A DNA stretch of 64,000 bases, taken from Pardosa pseudoannulata. Taxonomy: Eukaryota > Arthropoda > Arachnida > Araneae > Lycosidae. This document shows, in pieces, positions 40,837 to 52,669 of this stretch. A program made the position numbers and the translations under genes. The stretch is from the NCBI GenBank assembly GCA_032207245.1, contig CM063503.1, positions 104,666,384-104,730,383 on the forward strand. Direction: 5' to 3'. How positions within the stretch are numbered: the stretch's first letter is position 1; each line of letters opens with the position of its first letter. The notes beneath the pieces are model-generated. The model was not told where the DNA came from. It saw nothing but the letters and a program-made list of their open reading frames with translations, and ran no database searches.

Positions 40837-40849
40837 AAATTGTTCTAAG

Positions 40850-42340
40850 TTATGGTTATAAGGAAGATAAGAAACGTTTAACCCCAACTCAAACTTGAGG
40901 ACCATATATTTAATATAGCGTTTTTAAATACTGAATTAATTTATTCTTTACACAACATATTATCAAATAGCTTTTAAGATGTACTTGAAATTTTTTTATT
41001 TCGGAATTAGTTTAGATATTTTTAAAACTTTATTATATTTACTAGCATATAGCCCGTCATATGACGGAATCAGTAAATTTTTAATTTTCTAGAATTGTAA
41101 AGAACTCTATGAGGCAGGTAAAAAAATGGTTTGTTCTTTGGCTGAGAATTATCTGGTACATGCTCAACAATTTTTTTATCTTCATACTCTTCTTAATTTT
41201 CTCGATACTGTGAATGCAGTTTAGAATCCCGTTAAATTCATTTAGAAAGATAATTCAAAGTTTTCTTAGCTACATCGAAATTATCATTAAGTTCTTTAGT
41301 TTTTTGCCACAGTAATTAATAGAAGTAAAGGAATGAAACTACCACCCCGGTAGGCATGGGCCTGGATTGCATGAGCTGAGCCCTCTAATCCAGAGATTTC
41401 TTTCAATAAACACAAAAATGAAGGCGAGCAGAAAAATTAACAGCTAAAAGGTGAAAGGATACATAAAAATAAACGAGAAGAAAGTTTAAGGATAGAAAAC
41501 ATGAAATGTTTATGTGGCCAGGGACATCCGTACAAAATACGTGAATTTAATATAATAAAAATATCAAAATCATAAAAAGTTGAAAAATAGTAAAAATTTA
41601 TTTTAAAAATAGTAAAATAACTTTAAGAATAAGAATTAAAACAAAAAAGCAGAAAATATTAAATTAATTAGACATTTTGAAAAATTCGGCAGCTTCGAGG
41701 ACAGAACCGTCAAACCGAGAAGTACGACAACCAAATAGGCAGACACTCTACTGAGCGTGACATTCCTACATACAGGAAGGATACTAAATAGAGTATATGA
41801 GGGTCGCGTACGTGAGAGAATGGGCAACGGAGGTTTTAATATTGACAGTGATTATTTGGTGGTATATATGAATGATATCCAAAATGATAAATTTAATCTC
41901 TTAACAAGGGAGAAAAAGGCTTGAAATAATACCATTAAACGTTCAAAAAGTGGTGATGGGGTGGATTTCGAACTCGTTGTGAATTTTGCTAACTCTAAGT
42001 CATAAAAAATCCAATATGGAATCCTGTATCCATTCCAGGTACAACCGCTTCATAACTTCACGGACAGACAACTTAGGCTATTATTATATAGGGGATTTTT
42101 AGTAGTACCATTTTGATATTTTTCGCCATCAAGTTCAGGTTCAAACCTAGACATTTTAGTAATTCGAAATACAAATTTTTGATCTTTTCTGAGTAATTGT
42201 TTTTGGAGTTACGCGAGTTACACACATACATACATAAAGAGGGTCTCACATTTTTGCAACGATTTTGCAAAGATTTGTATAAATACAGATGTATTTTTAT
42301 TTTCTAACATGTTTACAATATGATAACCAAGTATCTTTAC
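40850..42340. other. Unannotated DNA with GC-richer patches
   Basis: Patches at 41330-41420 and 41690-41850 are GC-richer but match nothing I know. CCGTCATATGACGG at 41054-41067 is a perfect palindrome. No gene recognised. Confidence 0.5.
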
Positions 42341-42828
42341 TAATAAATTAATCATGTTCTGTTGCAATACGGGGAATAAATCCAAGCCTCAATAATTGTA
42401 ACTATGTTTAAATTTTTTACCTGTCTGTTTTTACGTTTAATTTTGTAAACTGTTTTATACTGTTCTAATTGTTTCCCTTGTAAAAAGTTAACTTTGAATA
42501 AAATTGCCTCATTCTTTATACTGAAAATAATAGTAAGATAATAAATTCTATGTTTGTAAAAATTGTGCTGCTGTTGGTAGTACATGTAATCAATATCAAT
42601 AAGATTTTTATAAAAAAATTCATTACATTTGGATGAAATAGCAAAATTTGAAAAATAAAGGTGGATAATGGATACTTTATGGAAAAATGTAAAAAGTTAT
42701 GAATATGGAAAAAAGTTTCACAGTGATAAAGGTGTCTTCTTTTTAAGAAATATAATAAATTCATGCTGACGATCTTAATGTTTGTCATATGAGTATATTC
42801 CTTGACAAATGTTCTGAAAATTTTGTAG

Positions 42829-42987
42829 CTTCTTTCATATAGGTCGACGAAAATGAGTAAGCGGCTGAAATCTTTCCCCTGTGAATCGGGAGAGAAATTC
42901 ATGCTTTATGATTTTGAAACACTTCCAGAATATACTCTTCGTGATAGATTTTATGAAGTATTCAAAGCTTCTAAGAAAATGCGTTAG
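42829..42987 (+). other. Candidate 45-codon exon or decayed coding fragment
   Basis: From ATG at 42853 the frame reads MSKRLKSFPCESGEKFMLYD and ends in EVFKASKKMR at TAG 42985-42987. Codon use and complexity stand out from the flanks. An acceptor-like CTTCTTTCATATAG ends at 42842. No family is recognised, and the opposite strand is also open (128 codons, 42516-42902), so the call is weak. Confidence 0.25.
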
Positions 42988-43155
42988 TATTTAAAAAAAA
43001 ATCAAGAAAAAACTGCATGTCCATATTTATTGGGTTTCATAAATTTAGAGCATAGTAAAACAAGATGTACAGACTATAAAGAAATGGCAGTATATTATAA
43101 AAAATATATGCTCTGCATAGTAATTTCAAATACATATTACATATAAACACTGATA

Positions 43156-43159
<4 letters not shown>

Positions 43160-43236
<77 letters not shown>

Positions 43237-43257
43237 TATATATATACACACACATAC

Positions 43258-43301
<44 letters not shown>
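43160..43301. repeat. Compound (TA)n/(CA)n/(TG)n microsatellite
   Basis: (TA)n at 43160-43225, then alternating CA and TA blocks, then (TG)n at 43270-43301. The CA and TG blocks are complementary and could fold back. Frames running through it are artefacts. Confidence 0.95.
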
Positions 43302-43303
<2 letters not shown>

Positions 43304-43631
43304 GGTCTAAAAAAGGGGTAATTGGAAATTACGTGAGTTAAAAACGATTTTAAAAAGGGAACTCTTTTATAATAAAAAAATAAATGAAAAAGACCCACGC
43401 TCGCGTAAGCTTTTAGGAGCATCCGGTCAGGCTGAAGCATTTTGAGCTATTTGATGAGCTTGCAAACAGATAAGTTTCAATCAGCGCGTGGACATGGAAC
43501 TGTCAACAAGACTCTACGCATGTCTTCGACAAAAAAGTGAAAATGGCGCAAGTTTTACTTTAACGATGATTTAATAAACTTATTATTATCAAAAAGAGTG
43601 CTGTCCATTCACCTTAACTCTGCACCACGAC

Positions 43632-43633
<2 letters not shown>

Positions 43634-43684
<51 letters not shown>
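43634..43684. repeat. (TA)n microsatellite
   Basis: Uninterrupted AT dinucleotide tract of about 50 bp. Confidence 0.97.
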
Positions 43685-43687
<3 letters not shown>

Positions 43688-43689
43688 GA

Positions 43690-46390
43690 TAATTTTAATG
43701 CATTAGAAAATAGGTTATTCTATAATATAATTTTCAATATATAGTTCATGATATATATAAATAACAATTTTTAGAATAATCAAGAAATGTTAAAATATCA
43801 TATCCGATCTAAAGTTTAGATATTTGTATAAAATTATAAAAGAATATTTGGTGATTCGTTCATTAACTTTGGTCATGTAAAGGACATTTATTAACTCGCA
43901 CTTTCCAGTGAAGTTTGGAGATTTATTCAATTACAGAACCAACCATATAGAAAAAATAAAGAATATTTTTGATAGCTCTGTAATCATAAATAGCTGAAAA
44001 TAACTTGTAACATTCAAATAACATTTATCTGACTATTACCAATAGTTGTGTTTTTTAAACATATTTATTATATTAAAAGAGATTCACATTTGATTCTTAT
44101 ACAATAAAGTTATCATTTGGCTCCTCAGTGTTATAAATTACTTTCTCAATGTTTTCGAAACATTTTATCTTGCCAATAAATGAGTGACTTATTTTTTTGG
44201 AGCCAATTTCAGCGACAGAGACTGAAACACATCACAATATAACAAAAATATATGCATGTGGTGGGTAGCTAAGGTAAATGGACACACTTCGAGTATAAAC
44301 ATTGTTTATTTCTTCCCGTTTCACTCGTATCCAGCATGGCGGCCTTTCTTGGTGCTAAACCTCAGAGAATAGTTGCCTAGTTATGCACTTCCTGCCATGG
44401 GCTCACCAGCTGTGTAATTCCAAAAGTTCTCTCTATTCACACAGGATCTCACAGGAAGATTTTGCAACAGAACTCGCTAGGCCAAGCCCTCTAGTTCTGG
44501 GGTTGCTAGTAATGTAATTTATCAGACTATGAATATTGAGTTGGCTTGACATTTACAGTTTAATTAAATAAGGCTACAGGGGAAGAGGAGAGAAAAATGC
44601 TTGAGTTTGGGCGGAAAATAACACAAAACAATATATAATGAAAGGACCAGCGACTAAAAACTATTTTCAAAAATGAGACAGGTTAAGCTGGTTAGTTGAA
44701 TAGATCTTAAAGGGACACTATAAGAGCAAAATTAAGATTTTTTTATTACAAGAAAAGCAAGTAGATCTCCCAGAGATTGTGCAAGCACAGAACTTCGATT
44801 AACTAGGATTGAGATCTAGGAGCCTATTTCTCAGCTAATAAAATTTCAGATGAATTTTTATATGCCTTATCACACACATCCCTATCATACACATATGCCT
44901 TATCAAATAGTTCCCTATTAGAATCCCAGAATAATTCTAAAATCCTAACTAAATTTAAAAGCCTGACATATATTTTTAATTTACAATGGCTAATAAAATG
45001 TCTTATTATGAGATTATCTAAACTGATGTGATAATTCCAAACGATCACACATTCAATGTCAATTATCAGATAAATGTTTTTAAAATTAAAAATAATTTCG
45101 AGCTATTTATGATAAGGAATTATAAAAGTATTTTATACTATAAAATGTCTTTTACATGATATGAAATGCCTCGAACATATTTCATATTTATATATAGTTT
45201 GCTGAATTGTTTCAATGTTATGACAGTATTTTTAATATAATAATTTTTCTTGTGAGTAAGATAGCTACAAAATTTCGAGAAACTGAAGACATATTTTGCT
45301 AAAGTCAATTTATCGTCTAGTTACAGATTTTCGAAAACGAAGCAGTTATATCAAAAGTAATGAGAAAGCTCCAGTTCCTAAATGCTACTAAAACGATTCA
45401 ATAACAATGGAATTATTTGACCCTTACAAAAGAACCGAAAAAAACCCTCGTAGATTGTCATTACGAAAAACTACACAATATATCTTCCATTTAGCTAAAT
45501 TGATAAAGTAAAATAACATTGTCCTTCTTTTGAAGGACATTTGAAGCTTATCTTATGCTTCCAAATCTGTGTGACCTAAATAATTATATATTACTCCAAT
45601 TTATCATAACAATTGAATCCTTGGTTTGTTGATTTAAATATTAGAATCTATCGAACTTGTACAATTATACGTGATTTATTCTTTACACTTCCAGAAGGGT
45701 GTTTGTTGTTTACACTAAGCTAGGCACGAATCGCTTTGTGTGCATCGACTCGGACCATAATTTATGTAGGTTATCAGAAAGTATACGCACCATCAGCTCT
45801 GAAATATGCTAATTTCATGTGTCTAGTAAGCAAACATCTGACTTCCAAATCTTCTAGTAAAGTTCTATAATTCTTACTTCTCATTTAAGCAGTCATGCGA
45901 AGTTTATTTCAAAATCCTGCAATGAAGTATAACTTCTTATACTTCATTTGTATACGGTAATGTAAATATTTGAAACGATTTATTTTGATTTATTAAAGGA
46001 TATTTTCTACTGAGATTTCTCAAAATATGTGCCAAAAAATGAATATGCAAGAAAAAAATATTTCATAAGTTTTAATATTTATAGTAAACAAACTAATGTT
46101 GAGGAATATTGAAATAAAGTTTTAAATAAATTTATTTTTTATACAAGTTTAAATACTATGAATTTGATGAAATGAAAGAGAACGCATACTACATGCACAA
46201 CAAGTTCTAATTTACAAAGAGTATAAAATGCAGAATGATACTTTGAAACAGCATTAATATAAAAGAAATGTGTGGAAACGTTCTCTTAAGAAGTGATTTA
46301 TATTTATATATCTCATTAGGAGATAACAAATTAAAAAAATATGATAGTCGTAACAAAATAAATGCATATTATTCTAAGTTTATAATGGTT
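43690..46390. other. Unannotated DNA, partly GC-richer
   Basis: 44270-44820 is GC-richer than average and contains AGCCCTCTA, shared with 41385-41393, but I could not show a longer repeat. No gene recognised. 45690-45800 is also GC-richer and unassigned. Confidence 0.5.
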
Positions 46391-46393
46391 AGA

Positions 46394-46561
46394 TTTTAGG
46401 CCTCATGTACTAATCTTATTCTTTACTTTAACCCCCCCCTCAAACACCATTGCTAGTAGCATTGATTCCCCCATAATAACACAAGTAATAACACTATTGA
46501 AGTAGAACAACATCAACTTTTAATAAGAATGGGGGGGTGGACTTTACATAGGGTCTAAATT
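46394..46561. repeat. Possible small inverted-repeat element
   Basis: The left end TTTTAGGCCTCATGTA, followed by a C8 run, and the right end (reverse complement TTTAGACCCTATGTA with a C7 run) match at about 12 of 15 positions. The 168-bp interval has no frame. Weak support for a MITE. Confidence 0.35.
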
Positions 46562-46586
46562 ACTAACAGTCTCCCTATCTAATTAA

Positions 46587-46616
46587 AAGATCTCCAGATA
46601 GCATGCTGGAGATCTT
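46587..46616. repeat. Perfect 11-bp stem, 8-nt loop hairpin
   Basis: AAGATCTCCAG and CTGGAGATCTT flank ATAGCATG. It lies 26 bp beyond the inverted-repeat element above. Function unknown. Confidence 0.9.
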
Positions 46617-46619
46617 AAA

Positions 46620-47490
46620 GAATTTTATAATTTTCTCTTTGACAGGTTGTTTCTACTTTTATTTTCTTAAAGGACTTAACTTTCTATTCACAAGCATTTT
46701 CAAAGCATAGCTAAAAAAACAAATGATTTTTTTTCATGGAATGACTATATGATACATGAATTATATACATATTATTAGAAAGCACTCACTCGAAAGTCTC
46801 ATAAAAATACAAAATAAGCATACAGTTGAAAAAAACGAAAGGTCACCAAAATCAATATTATCTGGTGTCATCAATTATAAATACAATAAAGTAGAATCTT
46901 TGTGTGTCCACACTTACCTAGTGTGGTATAATAAGTCAAGATGCTTGTTCACCACGTAGAGCTACTTGATTTGTCTTACTATATGATGGATATTGGTACA
47001 TCACCATAACTATTTACATAAGGAATAGGAAGAATATTCTAATTAACTTGATCTTTCTACATAAGAATCTTCCCTATACGTTTATATCTAGTCCTACTTG
47101 CAATTTGCACTTTTTGTATTATATTAGAATGGCTATTCTTAATCTGTGTTCCAATCAATCATTTGTGAAGAAATCTTTTCTGACAATGTCTACATATGTT
47201 ATTAAATTTTTGGTACCCTTCGATCTTCTATGTAATAACTTAAAAATGTATGTTTGTGGCCTTCTGTGCAACATAAGATATCGAATGATAAAGTAACCAC
47301 AATAAAATTATATTCAGATTTTTATTTCCCTTCTCTACTTCAAAGAATAGTTTCATATCTTCATGGTTAAAGAAATACTAGAAAATTCTGTAATGTTTAA
47401 ACGCATTTTTCATTTTTTTCACTTCTGAATTTGAAAGTGATATAGATGAAACATTTGTATTCTAAACATTATGCATCAAAGTTACAAGCA
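46620..47490. other. Unannotated AT-rich DNA
   Basis: No convincing gene. On the minus strand near 46865-46910, the reading RFYFIVFIIDDTR followed by stops resembles the FIDDYSR segment of copia-type integrases. It is too short to call. Confidence 0.4.
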
Positions 47491-47492
47491 GT

Positions 47493-47668
47493 AATATAGT
47501 TTGAGTTTGGTTAATAGTTCTATGATCTACTTGTTTGCTAAACGAGGGCTAATGAGACCGGAATATATTGCTTAAAGCAGATTTTGAACATTCATACCAC
47601 AGTGGGATTCAAACCCACGAATTCCGGTACCGAAGATCAGCGTTCTAACCACTCGGTCATCGTTTGTC
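47493..47668 (-). mobile_element. tRNA-derived SINE, complete copy with TSD
   Basis: Minus strand head: GATGACCGAGTGGTTAGAAC (box A of the Ser/Leu type, GGCCGAGTGGTTAG in the family), GATCTTCGGTACCGGAATTC, box B GGGTTTGAATCCC. The body carries a deletion around CATTCATACC. The tail is degenerate (AACCAAACTCAAAC). An 8-bp duplication CAAGCAGT lies at 47485-47492 and 47669-47676. Confidence 0.88.
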
Positions 47669-47679
47669 CAAGCAGTTAT

Positions 47680-48375
47680 AAAAGTTATTAGTCATAAATT
47701 TGAATAAATTCATAAAGTAAACAAACTTGATCACAACATTTAACAATACATAATGGAAGAGAGAGCAGTTCTCAGATTAGTAGTGTTAATATGTGAGGTT
47801 TTTTTTGTATAGTAAATGGTCGTATTCATCTTCTAGAAAAGATTTCTGGAAATACTTTCTTTTACTAAAAAGCTATGAATTATGAACGTAATAACATAAC
47901 ACGTAAATTTAATGTAATCTATAAAACAGTTATTAAAAATTGTAGTTTCCTCCGCAATGTTAAATTAATCAATAGAAGAGATAAAATGGGTCATTGCTCG
48001 ATATCACTCAAAACATGACCTTTATCCTATGAGATTTGAAATCTGGTATACATATAATCGACAGGAAGTAGGTTGTGAACTTTATTGTCTAAATTAATAT
48101 TGGCCTAAAACTGAAGATATGACAGCTAAATTCTAGTTTAAATGAAAGTAAATGCACTAGAAATATGTCAAATATCCAAATTATCCTTTAATGGTATAAA
48201 GCATAAACGTTAATCAGTTTAAAATATATATCCCAGTGAAAATACAATTTTATTTATTAAATTTGATTCTAGTTATAATTTCAAATCAAAATACAGCATA
48301 TGGAATTTTTAAAGGCATTATTTTTAATGGACAACAAATTTAATACAAGGAACTCTATGTATTCGAGATCGCATA
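47680..48375. other. Unannotated AT-rich DNA
   Basis: No gene recognised. Confidence 0.6.
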
Positions 48376-48379
48376 TATT

Positions 48380-48505
48380 TAACATATAAATATGATAAAA
48401 ATAGGCAAAAGAAGCCGTCATAAGAAACCGGTTCAGATCCCACTGTTTGTTGTCCGTGTCCCTTTAGAAAGAATTTCCCGGTAGCTTTGCCCTGATGTAG
48501 CAAAA
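48380..48505 (+). mobile_element. Second type of tRNA-derived SINE (fragment)
   Basis: GCCGTCATAAGAAACCGGTT runs into a box B-like GGTTCAGATCC (48430-48440). It is followed by GTGTCCCTTTAGAAAGAATT, which resembles the conserved central domain (Deu/CORE-like, GTGTCCYTTxxGAAAGxCxCTT) found in many animal SINEs. The box A half is not clear. It shares no sequence with the CCAAA-tailed family. Confidence 0.45.
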
Positions 48506-48509
48506 AAGT

Positions 48510-50070
48510 AGACAAGTGCTCGAACTAAATCATGTATGGACAGACATAATTATTCAGTTAACAAAAAAAAATCTCTGTCATTGAAAGAATATTTATTTAT
48601 AATGATTTTTACTGACACTCAAACTGTTTTTCACTTTAAAGATCCTTTTCATTTTAAACACTGAAACGATTCTTAAATATATTTCTTTAAAAAAAAATAA
48701 TACTTCAGATTTCAGAAAACGATAAAAGCATTCTTTCTTCAAAATCAAACTTTCATCTGTCCTTTACCTAAATTAAAACGATTGTTTAGAGAGTACTGAA
48801 TTCATTTTCATTGTTTAAAAGACAAAATATCAGTCTCTCTAGTTTTATTAAATGGAAATTCAAAATCTAAACACACTCTTTGGCTCGGATTTAAGAACTT
48901 TAGTTTCAGAGTTGAAAACTTTAGGAATAAATTCAATCTTCATTTTAATACTGAGTTTAAAAATAAGATTTCGATTTATCTTCTTAAGGAATTATTTTAA
49001 ATATGTAAGAATAAAGTTTCCAACTCTGGTTCTATTTTAGATTTCATCAGGTGTAAGTTTAATAAACAGCTAAAAATTTGTATTATCTAGTAGCAAATAT
49101 TTTTCCTTTAATTGGATTCTTGAACTGAAGTGGTTTTTAATGTTTGTTTAGTTTCTTATCATAGAAATGTTTGTTCGGCTTTCACGAGATTTATATTTAA
49201 TGTTTTAAACTTATTAAAGTGCATTTGTAGAATTATACAGATGTTTAAACCTGTTGAGGTATCTAGTACTTAGTTTTCTTTTTCCGTTTAATGAAAAGGA
49301 ATAAACACTATTAGAATTAACGAAAGAAATTATAAAAATTCTGTTCAATAAAATTAAACTTTAAATTAAATATTGGAGGATTATAAAATAATTTACGGCA
49401 TTTTAAATAAAGGACTAAGAAAAACCTAAAAAAATATCGATATGGATATTTTTGAATATAATATTTGTTTCACTTCAAATTCATTAAAATTATATTTTTG
49501 ATATAGTAGATGATATAAATTATCTAAAATATATTTGATATAAATTATTTAAAATTGCTTTATAGGATAAAATTATATTTTTGTACCAGTGTATTATTTT
49601 AAAGCTTTTTTTAAAGCGTTGCGAAAATCATATCCCCCTACACATACATAAATCATAGAATAAAAGTAGTAAAATACATTTTATGCATATCATTATCAAA
49701 TATATTTTATATTTATGTTATACTGATGAACAATTGCCAAAGACAGATCACTAACGGCGAAATAGATCGTAAAAATATGTGTTTGATGACCCAGTGAAAT
49801 AAAATGTCAGAATTCTAGACAATTACAATAGGTATAATTTATCATGCTGTAGTATCCTGGAAGCATTGAAAATTATTATAGGAAGAAAATGGCACCTTTG
49901 TGCTGGATGCCTAAAAGTAAAAAAAAAAAAAAAGTAAAAATCATTTATCGCCATTAGTCATTCTTGAGTAGGATGTTAATAGGATTACTATCGTAATGGA
50001 GGGCGTGTTATGATTTGCATAATCTTATATAGCAACAGTGAGGGTAATTTACACCATTACTCTGTGAGTA
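48510..50070. other. Unannotated AT-rich DNA
   Basis: No gene recognised. Contains a poly(A) run at 49920-49933. Confidence 0.6.
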
Positions 50071-50079
50071 CCTGGTGGA

Positions 50080-50328
50080 ATGACAGTGTGGCTTACTGTC
50101 TCTGATCATGATATCAGCCTATACCATGACAATATATGTGTGATATCGATGTTTTCCTGTATGTACCACTATACTATATATAGTACCACTCTCACGCCAG
50201 ATCAGTTGGCATCCACAATCAGACGAGAGACAATCTACTCTCATCTGAGAAAGGTACACAAGCCCATTCGTCTTCCTCTCATTTATGATGAAGACATCAT
50301 TGGAAATGTGTGGGACAGTGGCATCTAG
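50080..50328 (+). other. Unrecognised 82-codon open frame
   Basis: Less AT-rich than the flanks. The C-terminal half looks protein-like (DQLASTIRRETIYSHLRKVH, then DEDIIGNVWDSG). The opposite strand is also open for 76 codons. No family is recognised. It may be the remains of a transposon. Confidence 0.2.
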
Positions 50329-50637
50329 ACAAAATGTAATACACAACACGACGGCGTGTGGATTAATCCCCTCCTTAATTCAAAACGTCTGGTTGCATTT
50401 TTTTTTCGGTAGATTAACATGCCAGTAGCAGCAAGAAACTGATTTCATTCCTTAGTAGCAGTGCTGCACTGGTTCATGTTTTGATAATACTAAGTACCTA
50501 TCCTATTTTCTGCTGGCGTCGTAGAGAAAACACTATCTCCCCTTGACGTTTCCTACAATTTCCATTTGTTTGAAATGATTTCCAAAACCTCTAAACTACA
50601 CTGTTTGACATCAAACTCACTATAAAAACAACTGTTT

Positions 50638-50862
50638 TTATCTTCCTTCATTCTTGCTAATACTATGGCCACGCGTATAATAAGCATCTAAGTAATATCG
50701 GGAAGATATACCAAGAACTGCAAGTGTTTCAACTGATTCTTTCTCGTTAAATTTTGCTTTTGAACAACAATAGACAATACACATTAAATCCATTTTATCC
50801 CTTACCATCTCTATAACATGACGAACAACTTTGGTAATCCAAAATTTGCATACACATAACAT
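50638..50862 (-). other. Unrecognised 74-codon open frame
   Basis: Reads MLCVCKFWITKVVRHVIEMV near the start and VETLAVLGISSRYYLDAYYT near the end, with balanced composition. A donor-like ATG/GTAAGG occurs inside. No known domain is seen. It may be unrelated to the plus-strand frame 300 bp away. Confidence 0.2.
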
Positions 50863-50869
50863 ATCTTAC

Positions 50870-52410
50870 TGCATCGTACACTTATGCTAATTTCCGCATT
50901 TCCTGCCTTTCATTTTGTGATTGCTATCGTTGCTATTGTCATCAGTCCTTTGCAAATGTCCACCAGTGTATATGTGATTTATTCTCTTAGAAACTCCATT
51001 AAAAGTCAGTAGAGTAAATCCCATCATCATTGTTAACTATATTTAAACTGGAGGAAAACAGACTTATACCAGAAACGTATTATTTATACTACTGAATGCA
51101 GACAACGAAATATATGCTTGCAATATACAATGCCATAAATTTCACTTATTTAAGTCAAATGATTATAGTTGCTTAGTATCAAAGTCTTATTTAATGCAGT
51201 AAATTCTATCCTTATGGTTAACCGCATTTAAATTAAAACCAAATTGTGTTTTCAAGAAGCATATTTATATCTGTAAAAGCTGACAAAATAAATTTTGTGC
51301 AACGCATAAAGTAAATTCCTTTTATATATTTCAACTGATTACATTCTCCTAGTACGAGTTGATTTTTATAAGCAGGGACTTCAGTAAATATCAATACCAA
51401 ACTACGTATGTTTCAGGTTCATTTCGTGATTCAAATCTTGATATAAAATTGAAAATTCTTAAGAAGTTTGAATAAAATAGGTTATTAATAGGTGAATATG
51501 TAAAAGAAGTATATTTAGGGACATGAAAAGCATATATAAAAATAATTTTTTTAAAAATAAAATAAGATTATGATTACATTTAGTGTATGAAATTGTGATG
51601 GTTTATGCGAGAATAAAAATATCTACATAATTTCCTTTTTATTTAGAAATTTTTTACTCGTTGCTTAGACAATAATATTTACTGATTATTGTTTACCATT
51701 TTATAAAACGTAAAATTTTAGATCAAAAATATAAAAATTAAAACAATAGGTAGAAATTGTTTATAGTAGTTTAAATTTTTGTTTAAAATTAAATTTTAAT
51801 TAACTGATGAGTTAACTTTTTAACCTGAAGTTGTAGTTTTATTTCAATGTTAAAATGCAATGCAGTCAGCTCTAGAATTTAGAGGGGGAGGGGAGGAAAA
51901 AAGATCGAACAGTTCTACCCATCCCTATCCCGTATGACCCGGAATGAAATTCTGTTGAGGTCATGCAAAACAGAGTTATAATATTATAAATGTAATTATT
52001 TTACTAGGAATTTTGGTTAAAAGTTAGATTTTAAATTACTCTTTAAAGCACAAAACCAGCATTTTGAAGATTTTTGTAAAATAATACTTAACATAATTGA
52101 TCAACTGAGAGGTGATTTGTGAAAAATTTATAATTACAAATAAAAGTTTTGTTGTAAAAACAAAGTTTTGAGCAAAAAGTGAGAATAATGTAGAAGTATG
52201 TTGACTAGCTTGAATACTTCAGTATTATTCGTACTCTATTAGTAACTAAAAATCTCAAAGAAGGTATATGAGATTTTCATTATAAAATCCACTGATAATA
52301 CAGTGTGGTATAAAATTATTGACCACAGTTCATGTTTCAAAAAGTGAAGCACGTACACGTTCAGATATACATTTTCTTTGGCATACAGTTTAAAACAGTT
52401 TTACACAGTA
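50870..52410. other. Unannotated AT-rich DNA
   Basis: No gene recognised. A G-rich stretch lies at 51882-51898. Confidence 0.6.
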
Positions 52411-52415
52411 ACATT

Positions 52416-52663
52416 TTATACATTAAATATCATATACACGAGGTCCATTGCGGCATGCAAAATATCCAACATATATTCAATATCCTGCTAAGTGTTTTGC
52501 AGCATTTCAGCAGATAATGCTCCAATGAATTCAGTGATCACTGATATTTGGAACTGGAATTGCGTATACTCATTAACATACCCCCAGAAGGAAAGAAGTC
52601 AAAGGGTGTTATGTTGGTTGATCTTTGCCCCCCCCCTTCTCGAACAATCCAACGATTATTAAA
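52416..52663 (-). pseudogene. Mariner-like transposase C-terminal fragment
   Basis: The minus strand retains the well-known C-terminal block of arthropod IS630/Tc1/mariner-type transposases (RWIGR-G, RSPDLTPLDFFLWGY in the family). Here it reads NNRWIVREGG, then RSTNITPFDFF at 52592-52630, with the catalytic Asp of PLDFF kept (52598-52600). After a frameshift it reads WGYVNEYTQF. It then continues with ISVITEFIGALSAEMLQNT, matching the family's EI-x-EAI-x-IPPEML region. An in-frame TAG sits where Trp is usual (52488-52490), followed by QDIEYMLDILHAA. The N-terminal two thirds were not found upstream. Clearly inactive. Confidence 0.75.
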
Positions 52664-52669
52664 TGTTTT

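Noticed and set aside
42516..42902. 128-codon minus-strand frame as a gene
   Set aside because: Composition is Phe/Ile/Leu/Asn-rich as expected for AT-rich non-coding DNA, there is no domain, and the opposite strand has the more gene-like frame at one end.
43037..43440. Overlapping minus-strand frames of 72 and 104 codons
   Set aside because: They are driven by the compound TA/CA/TG microsatellite.
44270..44820. Repeat shared with 41330-41860
   Set aside because: Only a short AGCCCTCTA core and a few bases around it agree; no extended alignment could be made by eye.
46865..46910. Copia-type integrase motif (FIIDDTR)
   Set aside because: Only about a dozen residues match and they are followed at once by stops; no neighbouring integrase or reverse transcriptase segments.
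46913..46985. Minus-strand exon ending at a consensus AG/GTAAGT
   Set aside because: The donor is part of a short palindrome (CCACACT-TACCT-AGTGTGG), the upstream acceptor is purine-rich, and the frame is only about 15 codons.
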